DNA of 10,897 bases. It comes from an uncultured Oscillospiraceae bacterium. Its GTDB lineage: Bacteria > Bacillota > Clostridia > Oscillospirales > Oscillospiraceae. The notes beneath the pieces were generated by a model, which ran no database searches, had not been told where the DNA came from, and saw nothing but the letters and a program-made list of their open reading frames with translations. A program made the translations under genes and the position numbers. Positions 5,946 through 10,897 of the stretch are shown here, in pieces; within the stretch, counting starts at the first letter, position 1; each line of letters begins with the position of its first letter. The stretch lies in NCBI GenBank assembly GCA_910579595.1, contig CAJTVM010000083.1, forward strand, positions 1 to 10,897, in the 5' to 3' direction.

Positions 5946-6722
5946 ATGAACATTCACGTATTGGCCGTGGGCGACGTGGTGGGGGACGCCGGGGTGGAGT
6001 TCCTCTGCCGCCATCTGCCCGCCCTGCGCAGGCTCCACGGCGTCCACTTCACCGTGGTGTGCGGGGAGAACGCCGCGTGCAACGGCCTGCTCCCGGCCCA
6101 GGCGGACGCCATCTTTGCCGCCGGGGCAGATGTGATAACGATGGGCAATCATACCTGGGATAAACGCCAAATAGTTAAATATATGGAGGGCAATGCCTAC
6201 ATCATCCGCCCCGCCAATTACACCAGCCGCGCCCCCGGCCGGGGCTGGGGGGTGTTCGACGGCCCCCGGGGGCTGCGCATCCAGGTGGTGGATCTCATCG
6301 GACGGGTGGCAATGGACGCCAATTTTGACAACCCCTTTACAAAGGTTGACGAGATTTTGAAGCGGGACGGAGCCGATATCACCCTGGTGGACTTCCACGC
6401 CGAGGCCACCAGCGAGAAAGGGGCCATGGCCTGGCATCTGGACGGGCGGGTCCAGGCATTGTGGGGCACCCACACCCATGTGCCCACCGCTGATGGCCAG
6501 GTGCTGCCCCAGGGATTGGGCTTCGTCACCGACCTGGGCATGACCGGCCCGGCCCAATCCGTCATCGGCATCCGTCCGGAGCAGGCGATCAACCGGTTCC
6601 TGGGGGGGCTGCCCCAGCGGTTTGAGCCAGCGCCGGGGCCGTGCAAGCTGAACGCGGTGCTGTTTGAGATTGATCCCGGCGCAAAACGCTGCGTGAGTGT
6701 GCAGAGGGTGGATATTCTATGA
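5946..6722 (+). CDS. ymdB: YmdB-family metallophosphoesterase (TIGR00282)
   Basis: The 258-residue protein matches Bacillus subtilis YmdB, a dinuclear-metal phosphodiesterase that acts on 2',3'-cyclic nucleotides and affects RNA levels, biofilm and motility choices. Metal ligands and active-site residues are in place: Asp10 (AVGDVVGD), Glu41-Asn42 (GENAA), Asn68-His69 (GNHTWD), His151 (DFHAEATSEK), His176 and His178 (GTHTHVPTAD). The family-typical block LGFVTDLGMTGP (191-202) is present. The ATG at 5946 lies eight bases after AAGGGGGG; an in-frame TTG at 5943 is possible but has poorer spacing. In many Firmicutes ymdB follows rny (RNase Y); here it follows an RNA helicase and overlaps the next gene by ATGA. 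A stretch at about 6128-6196 is noticeably A/T-richer than the rest. Confidence 0.96.
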   Translation: MNIHVLAVGDVVGDAGVEFLCRHLPALRRLHGVHFTVVCGENAACNGLLPAQADAIFAAGADVITMGNHTWDKRQIVKYMEGNAYIIRPANYTSRAPGRGWGVFDGPRGLRIQVVDLIGRVAMDANFDNPFTKVDEILKRDGADITLVDFHAEATSEKGAMAWHLDGRVQALWGTHTHVPTADGQVLPQGLGFVTDLGMTGPAQSVIGIRPEQAINRFLGGLPQRFEPAPGPCKLNAVLFEIDPGAKRCVSVQRVDIL

Positions 6723-7786
6723 GATTGCTTCACGCGGCGGATTTCCACCTGGATTCCCCCCTGTCCGGCTTGCCGGGGGCGAAGAGCGCCCTGCGCCGGG
6801 CCGAGCTTCGGGAGCTTCCCGGGCGGCTGGCGGCGCTGGCCAGAGACGAGGGGGTGGAGCTGGTCCTTCTCCCCGGCGACCTGTTTGACGGGGAGCGGGT
6901 GTACCCGGAGACCGTCCGGGCGCTGGCCCAGGCCCTGAGGGCCATGGCCGTCCCGGTGTTCATCGCGCCGGGGAACCACGATTATTACCACGGCAGATCC
7001 CCTTATGCCGCTGGGGATTGGCCGGACAACGTACATATCTTTGTCCAGCCCGAGCTGGAATCGGTGGAGCTGCCGGGGCTGGGCTGCGTGGTGCACGGCT
7101 GCGCCTTCACCGCCCCCCACCGGGAGGACGATCCCCTGGCGGGTTTCACGGCGCCGGAGGATGGAAAGCTCCACCTGCTGTGCGTCCACGGCGAGGTGGG
7201 GCTGGCGGGGAATTACGCCCCCATCGCGCCCAAGTCGCTGGAGGGATGCGGCGTCCCCTATGCCGCCCTGGGCCACGTCCACGCCGGGGTGAGCGGCCGG
7301 GCGGGCAAAACCCTGTGGGCCTACCCCGGGTGCCCGGAGGGGCGGGGGTTTGACGAGCTGGGGCCGAAGGGCGTGTCCATCGTGACGGTGGACAGAAGTC
7401 AGGCCGAGCTCCGGTTTGTGGAGACAGGCAGGCGGCAGTACCGCGTGGAAACGGTGGACGTGGACGGGTTCGCCGCCGCCCTGACCCAGGGGGAGCGCCC
7501 CGATTTTGTGCGCTTCCTGCTCACCGGCGAGAGCCGGGACGCCCCGGATCTGGCCGCGCTGACGGCCCTGGCAGAGCCCCATTTCTTCCATGTGGAGCTG
7601 CGGGATGAGACGACCCTGCCCGCCGATCTGTGGGCGAGGGCGGACGAGGATTCCCTCACCGGCCTGTTTTTGCGGGAAATGCGCTCCCGCCTGGACGGAG
7701 CGGACGCCGGGGAACGGGAAAAGCTCCTGCTTGCCGCCCGGTTCGGGCTGGCGGCGCTGGAGGGAGGGGAGGACGTCCGGCCATGA
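6719..7786 (+). CDS. yhaO: SbcD/Mre11-type metallophosphoesterase, YhaO-like DNA exonuclease
   Basis: The 355-residue protein belongs to the calcineurin-like phosphoesterases that form the nuclease half of SbcCD/Mre11-Rad50 complexes. The five metal-binding blocks are visible: Asp8-x-His10 (AADFHLD), Asp54 (LPGDLFDG), Asn86-His87-Asp88 (PGNHDYY), His157 (CVHGEVG) and His186-x-His188 (LGHVHAG). The C-terminal part (about 225-355) should be the capping and partner-binding region. It overlaps ymdB by ATGA upstream and the ATPase gene by ATGA downstream, so the three genes form one translational unit. The partner ATPase is encoded next, which fixes its role as a nuclease-ATPase pair that probably trims DNA ends or structured DNA. 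The yhaO symbol follows B. subtilis gene order; sbcD would be the looser alternative. Confidence 0.9.
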   Translation: MRLLHAADFHLDSPLSGLPGAKSALRRAELRELPGRLAALARDEGVELVLLPGDLFDGERVYPETVRALAQALRAMAVPVFIAPGNHDYYHGRSPYAAGDWPDNVHIFVQPELESVELPGLGCVVHGCAFTAPHREDDPLAGFTAPEDGKLHLLCVHGEVGLAGNYAPIAPKSLEGCGVPYAALGHVHAGVSGRAGKTLWAYPGCPEGRGFDELGPKGVSIVTVDRSQAELRFVETGRRQYRVETVDVDGFAAALTQGERPDFVRFLLTGESRDAPDLAALTALAEPHFFHVELRDETTLPADLWARADEDSLTGLFLREMRSRLDGADAGEREKLLLAARFGLAALEGGEDVRP

Positions 7787-9723
7787 GAATCAAAAAAATG
7801 ACCGCTACCTTCGGCGGGCTGGACAACGCCGCGCTGGAGCCGGACGCGGGCCTCACCGTGATTACCGCCCCCAACGAGGCGGGGAAATCCACCTGGGCGG
7901 GGTTTTTGAAGGCCATGCTCTACGGCATCGACACCAGGGAGCGGGACAAGACCGGGTTCCTGGCGGACAAAACCCGCTATCTGCCCTGGTCGGGGGCGCG
8001 TATGTCCGGGGAATTACAGGTGGAGTGGCAGGGCAGGGATATCACCATCCGCCGCTTCCCCGTCCGCGCCAATCCCTTCGGTGGGTTTGAGGCGGTGTAC
8101 ACCGCCTCCGGCGATCCCGTCCCCGGCCTCTCCGCCGCCGGCGCGGGGGAACAGCTCACCGGGGTGGGGAAGGACGTGTACCTGCGCTCCGCCTTTGTGG
8201 GCCAGGGGGGCGCGGCCATCGCCCACAGCGGCGAGCTGGAGGCCCGTATCTCCGCCCTGGCCACATCGGGCCAGGAGGACGCGGCCTATTCCGACGTGGA
8301 GCGTACCCTGAAGGACTGGCGCAACCGCCGCCGTGCCAACAGGGCCAACGGGCTGATCCCCCAGTTGGAGGAAGAACGGAACCTGTTGGACAGCTCCATC
8401 CGGGAGATGGACGAGGCCCGCCGCCGCCGCGCCGAGGCGGAACAGGAACTGGAGCGGCTGGAGGAAAAGCGGCGGGAGCTGCAATCTGACCTGGAGATTT
8501 GGGCGCGGCTGGAACGGCACGAGCTGAACCGCCGTTATGGGGAGGCGTACTTGGAGTGGGAGCGGGCCAAGGGCGCTGTGCCGGAGGATAAGCCCCACCC
8601 GGTGTTTGGGAGTATGTCTGGGGAAAAGGCGTGGATTTTCGCCCAGGCTAAGCAGCAGGATCGGGACAAAGCAGTAGAGGAAAACCGCCGCCGGAGAATT
8701 CAGCGGCAGGCTTTGGAAAAAACCGCCCGTGAACAGCGGTGGACCGTATGGCTTTGCGCGGGCTTGGCGGTTGTGATGCTTCTTGTCGGGTTAGCGCTTG
8801 CCCTGTGGAGCGGGAAATGGGCCGCTTCCTTTGCCTGTACTGGTGGAATTGCCACGGCGGCACTCATCGTCTCCTTTCTCTATCGGTACCGGGGGAAAAA
8901 GACCCGGCAGGAATTGGGTAAACTCTGCCCCCTGCCCATATCAGATGAGACAGATTGGCTGGACCAGGCCGCGCAATACCGGGAGGCGCTGGCCGCAGCA
9001 CAGCAGGCAAAGGCCGCGGAAGCCGCCGCCCGCCGCCGGGTGGACGATCTCGCCGCCCAGGGGGGGCAGCTGGCGGACACGCTGGAGATGCTCTATCCCC
9101 CCGCCCAATCCAAAGCCGCCGCCGCCGCTCAGCTGTCCGCCGTGGAGCGGGAGCTGGCCTGGGTGCAGAAGGAGCTGGCCCGTACCGAGGGCGCGCTGTC
9201 CCACATGGGCGGGGCCGGGGATATGGAAGCCCGGCGGGGAGAGCTGGACGCCCAGCTTGCCCGGCGCCAGTCGGAATACGACGCCCTTTCCATCGCCCTG
9301 GACGCCCTGGGCGCGGCCAACGCCGCCCTCCGGGAGCGGTTCTCCCCCGCCCTGAACCGGGAGGCCGGGGCCATTTTCACCGCCCTCACCGGGGGTCGCT
9401 GGGAGAAGCTGGCCCTGGCGAGGGACTTTTCCGCCCAGGCGGGCCGGAAGGACGCCCCCCTTCCCCGCTCCTGGCTGGCGCTCTCCACCGGGACGGCGGA
9501 GCAGCTCTACCTGGCCGTCCGGCTGGCGGTCTGCGCCCTAACCGTGCCGGAGGCGCCGGTGGTGCTGGACGACGCGCTGGCCGCGTTTGACGATGAACGC
9601 TGCGCCCTGGCGCTGGACTTTTTGAAAAACACGGCGCGGGACAGGCAGATCCTCCTGTTTTCCTGCCACGGCAGGGAGGCGCGGTGGGCACGGGAACATG
9701 ATATTTCTGTGATTTATCTGTAA
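7783..9723 (+). CDS. yhaN: SbcC/Rad50-type ATPase, compact YhaN-like with membrane hairpin in the coiled coil
   Basis: The 646-residue protein has an ABC-type ATPase head split by a long insertion. Walker A is APNEAGKST (29-37), the Q-loop is near SAFVGQGG (136-143), the signature is LALSTGTAEQ (565-573) and Walker B is PVVLDDALAAFDDER (592-606). The insertion is two charged coiled-coil stretches (about 192-315 and 395-510). At its tip, where Rad50 has a zinc hook, two hydrophobic spans occur instead (about 322-342 and 347-367), as expected for the YhaN branch. It should therefore sit at the membrane and drive the YhaO nuclease. It is shorter than B. subtilis YhaN (over 900 residues). The start at 7783 overlaps the yhaO stop. 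DNA for the central membrane part (about 8620-8950) is less G/C-rich than the heads. No terminator follows. Confidence 0.88.
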   Translation: MRIKKMTATFGGLDNAALEPDAGLTVITAPNEAGKSTWAGFLKAMLYGIDTRERDKTGFLADKTRYLPWSGARMSGELQVEWQGRDITIRRFPVRANPFGGFEAVYTASGDPVPGLSAAGAGEQLTGVGKDVYLRSAFVGQGGAAIAHSGELEARISALATSGQEDAAYSDVERTLKDWRNRRRANRANGLIPQLEEERNLLDSSIREMDEARRRRAEAEQELERLEEKRRELQSDLEIWARLERHELNRRYGEAYLEWERAKGAVPEDKPHPVFGSMSGEKAWIFAQAKQQDRDKAVEENRRRRIQRQALEKTAREQRWTVWLCAGLAVVMLLVGLALALWSGKWAASFACTGGIATAALIVSFLYRYRGKKTRQELGKLCPLPISDETDWLDQAAQYREALAAAQQAKAAEAAARRRVDDLAAQGGQLADTLEMLYPPAQSKAAAAAQLSAVERELAWVQKELARTEGALSHMGGAGDMEARRGELDAQLARRQSEYDALSIALDALGAANAALRERFSPALNREAGAIFTALTGGRWEKLALARDFSAQAGRKDAPLPRSWLALSTGTAEQLYLAVRLAVCALTVPEAPVVLDDALAAFDDERCALALDFLKNTARDRQILLFSCHGREARWAREHDISVIYL

Positions 9724-9794
9724 TTAGTGCCGGTTTATGGGACCCTATTTCGGGTATGCTGTACTCAGAAGCAAACCGAAAGGAGTGTCCCGTT

Positions 9795-9911
9795 ATGTAC
9801 GAGATCGAATTTGTAAGAGGCCATGTGGAGGTTTACCTGGACGGTGCGTTCTGCTTTTCCGCCGACACCCGGGGGGAGGCCGAACGGGAAATCGCCGAGA
9901 TGACCGCATGA
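9795..9911 (+). CDS. Small conserved-looking protein of 38 residues, function unknown
   Basis: This short reading frame starts with ATG at 9795, ten bases after AAAGGAG (9779-9785), and encodes 38 residues that include MYEIEFVRGHVEVYLDGAF and CFSADTRGEAEREIAEM. The first half looks like two beta strands and the second like an acidic amphipathic helix, giving a beta-beta-alpha miniprotein. Its stop TGA (9909-9911) overlaps an ATG in the next gene's frame, but the next gene more likely starts at 9941 after its own AAAGGAGG. I recall similar very short proteins in gut Firmicutes but know no function. The small size, good ribosome site and codon choice support a real gene. The 71 bases after yhaN contain no convincing promoter, so it is probably read from the yhaN transcript. 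Confidence 0.68.
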   Translation: MYEIEFVRGHVEVYLDGAFCFSADTRGEAEREIAEMTA

Positions 9912-9940
9912 CCCCGCCGTCAGAAAAGGAGGATGCCGCC

Positions 9941-10522
9941 ATGCCGGGAAAAGACGAATTTATCCAAATCTACCAGGAGCACATCCACCGGGAGGGTTCC
10001 GCCGAGCTGCTGGACTACCTGGAAAACAAAAGCGACTTCTTTACCGCCCCCGCCTCCGCCCGGTTCCACGGCGCTTACGCCGGAGGGCTGTGCGACCACA
10101 GCGTCAACGTGTTCCGCTGCCTGGAGGCCTATTTGGCGCGGGACCGCGTCAAAGAGCTTTATGGTATGGATTACCCCATGGAGTCCGCGGCCATCGCCGC
10201 CCTGCTCCACGACCTGTGCAAGGTGGGATGCTACAAGGCCGGTACCCGCAACGTCAAGGACGACGCCACCGGGAAATGGGAAAAAGTCCCCACCTTCTTC
10301 TATGAGGACAAGCTCCCCTACGGCCACGGGGAGAAATCCGTGTACATCATCTCCGGCTTCATGCGCCTGACCCGGGAGGAGGCCATGGCAATCCGCTGGC
10401 ACATGGGGTTCTCCGGGCCGGAGGACAGCCGTACCGTGGGCCAGGCTCTGGCCCAGTACCCCCTGGCCTTTGCCCTGGCCACGGCGGACATGGAGGCGTC
10501 CTATTTCATTGAGGGGAAATAA
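9941..10522 (+). CDS. Stand-alone HD-domain phosphohydrolase
   Basis: The 193-residue protein carries an HD-superfamily metal site: His53 in CDHSVNV, the HD doublet His90-Asp91 in AALLHDLCK, then His129 (YGHGEKS), His154 (IRWHMGF) and Asp183 (ATADMEA). HD proteins hydrolyse phosphoesters in nucleotides or nucleic acids; the substrate here is unknown. There is no OB fold, nucleotidyltransferase or regulatory domain. The closest positional parallel is B. subtilis yhaM, a 3'-5' exoribonuclease with OB fold and HD domain that lies beside yhaO-yhaN; this protein could be a cut-down counterpart. The ATG at 9941 is chosen because AAGGAGG (9926-9932) precedes it by eight bases; an ATG at 9908, overlapping the small gene's stop, would add eleven residues. 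It probably forms an operon with the 38-residue gene. Confidence 0.87.
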   Translation: MPGKDEFIQIYQEHIHREGSAELLDYLENKSDFFTAPASARFHGAYAGGLCDHSVNVFRCLEAYLARDRVKELYGMDYPMESAAIAALLHDLCKVGCYKAGTRNVKDDATGKWEKVPTFFYEDKLPYGHGEKSVYIISGFMRLTREEAMAIRWHMGFSGPEDSRTVGQALAQYPLAFALATADMEASYFIEGK

Positions 10523-10580
10523 GCCCCGCCCTGCCCCTCAAAAAATATGCCGGGTTTCCCAAAATTTTCTCGGTTGGGGG

Positions 10581-10609
10581 TTGCAATCTTTGGGGACCGG
10601 GCTTATAAT
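10581..10609 (+). promoter_or_regulatory. Near-consensus sigma-A promoter of the SLH-protein gene
   Basis: TTGCAA (10581-10586) and a perfect TATAAT (10604-10609) are 17 bases apart. Transcription should start near 10616, leaving a leader of about 60 bases. Strong promoters are expected for surface-layer type proteins, which are made in large amounts. The 150-base gap between the HD gene and this coding region holds only this promoter, the palindrome and the hairpin listed below. Confidence 0.82.
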
Positions 10610-10618
10610 ATTATAAGC
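10601..10618. repeat. Perfect 18-bp palindrome containing the -10 box
   Basis: GCTTATAATATTATAAGC at 10601-10618 equals its own reverse complement. The TATAAT of the SLH promoter lies in its left half, and a second TATAAT lies in the mirror position on the minus strand (10615-10610). It could be a repressor operator or simply a symmetric A/T-rich melting region; the sequence alone does not decide. Confidence 0.6.
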
Positions 10619-10620
10619 CG

Positions 10621-10643
10621 TCATGCTGGGTGCCCCAGCATGA
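10621..10643 (+). other. Perfect hairpin at the 5' end of the SLH mRNA
   Basis: TCATGCTGGG (10621-10630) and CCCAGCATGA (10634-10643) form ten uninterrupted base pairs around a three-base loop. The expected transcript start is about five bases before the stem, so the hairpin would lie at the very 5' end of the message, 15 bases before the AGGGAGG ribosome site. No T-run follows, which argues against a terminator. A 5' stem of this kind commonly protects abundant mRNAs from decay; that role is inferred. Confidence 0.7.
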
Positions 10644-10675
10644 TAGAATCTAAAGACAGGGAGGTCATATACCCT

Positions 10676-10897
10676 ATGAAAAAGAAGCTTTTAGCCGCTT
10701 TGCTGGCCGTGTGCATGGTCGCGTCCATGATGCTCGTGCCCGCTATGGCGGCGGACGAGGGCGCCTTTACTGATGTGTCCGGGGATCACTGGGCCAGTGA
10801 TGCCATCGAGCGCTGGGCCGGTTATGGCGTACTTAACGGCCACGATAATGGCACCTTCAACCCTGACGGCCCCATGACCCGCGCGCAGTTTGCCAAG
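10676..10897 (+). CDS. Secreted SLH-domain (S-layer homology) protein, N-terminal part only
   Basis: The frame opens with ATG at 10676, eleven bases after AGGGAGG (10658-10664), and runs off the window after 74 codons. Residues 1-25 are a classical signal peptide: MKKKLL, a hydrophobic core, and a likely signal-peptidase cut after VPAMA. From about residue 30 an SLH domain begins, with FTDVSGDHWASDAIERW, the GVLNG turn, the DNGTFNPDGPMTRAQFAK segment and the TRAQ motif that helps bind pyruvylated wall polymer. The protein is therefore exported and held on the cell wall through SLH repeats; what follows beyond the window cannot be known. The promoter and 5' hairpin suggest high expression. Confidence 0.93.
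   Translation, partial: MKKKLLAALLAVCMVASMMLVPAMAADEGAFTDVSGDHWASDAIERWAGYGVLNGHDNGTFNPDGPMTRAQFAK

Noticed and set aside
9732..9767. Possible promoter (TATGCT or TACTCA as -10) before the 38-residue gene
   Set aside because: No acceptable -35 box occurs at 16-18 bases from either -10 candidate, so read-through from yhaN is simpler.
9737..9940. N-terminal extension of the HD protein
   Set aside because: It overlaps the well-formed 38-residue gene in another frame and reads as Arg/Gly-rich noise; a strong AAGGAGG sits just before the ATG at 9941.
10509..10541. Inverted repeat TTGAGGGG / CCCCTCAA around the HD gene stop as a terminator
   Set aside because: The stem is followed by an A-run, not a T-run, on the plus strand, and the loop is 17 bases. 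It may fold but is not a convincing terminator.

Overview
The window looks like chromosomal DNA from a high-GC member of the Clostridia, most likely an Oscillospiraceae-type gut anaerobe (Flavonifractor / Oscillibacter / Lawsonibacter-like). This is inferred from several things: Gram-positive style AGGAGG ribosome sites, Firmicutes gene families (YmdB, YhaO/YhaN-like pair, SLH-domain envelope protein, Rrf2 regulator, PflX-like radical SAM protein), TTG/GTG/ATG start usage and strongly G/C-ending codons. No rRNA, tRNA, CRISPR array, transposase or prophage gene is visible. The genus is a guess from gene content, not a demonstrated fact.

Layout. (1) 1-1707: a membrane GT-C type glycosyltransferase on the minus strand, ending in a strong hairpin at 35-70 and driven by a sigma-A-like promoter at 1680-1707. 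(2) 1722-3738: a divergent promoter drives mutY and, overlapping it by ATGA, a PflX-like radical SAM protein; a hairpin/T-run closes this unit. (3) 3843-4341: a promoter and an Rrf2-family (IscR-like) regulator with four cysteines but no isc/suf genes beside it. (4) 4342-4699: a stretch of lower GC that holds what looks like the 5' stump of a DUF3788-type gene, a hairpin, and the promoter of the next gene. (5) 4700-5925: a minimal DEAD-box RNA helicase with a good terminator. (6) 5946-9723: three tightly overlapping genes, ymdB (metallophosphodiesterase), a YhaO/SbcD-like nuclease and a compact YhaN/SbcC-like membrane-hairpin ATPase. (7) 9795-10522: a 38-residue small protein and a stand-alone HD-domain phosphohydrolase. 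(8) 10581-10897: a consensus promoter whose -10 box lies inside a perfect 18-bp palindrome, a perfect 5' UTR hairpin, and the start of a secreted SLH-domain protein cut by the window edge.

How it fits together. From 4700 to 10522 the genes share a nucleic-acid processing theme: RNA helicase, cyclic-nucleotide/RNA-linked phosphodiesterase, Mre11/Rad50-like nuclease-ATPase pair, and an HD hydrolase. In Bacillus subtilis yhaO and yhaN sit next to yhaM, whose product joins an OB fold to an HD domain; here a small protein and an HD-only protein take that place. That parallel is an inference worth testing. Most of the rest is ordinary housekeeping. The best second-look items are the competing hairpins ahead of ymdB, the 38-aa protein, the DUF3788-like stump and the palindromic promoter/5' hairpin of the SLH gene. 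I found no convincing wholly new system.
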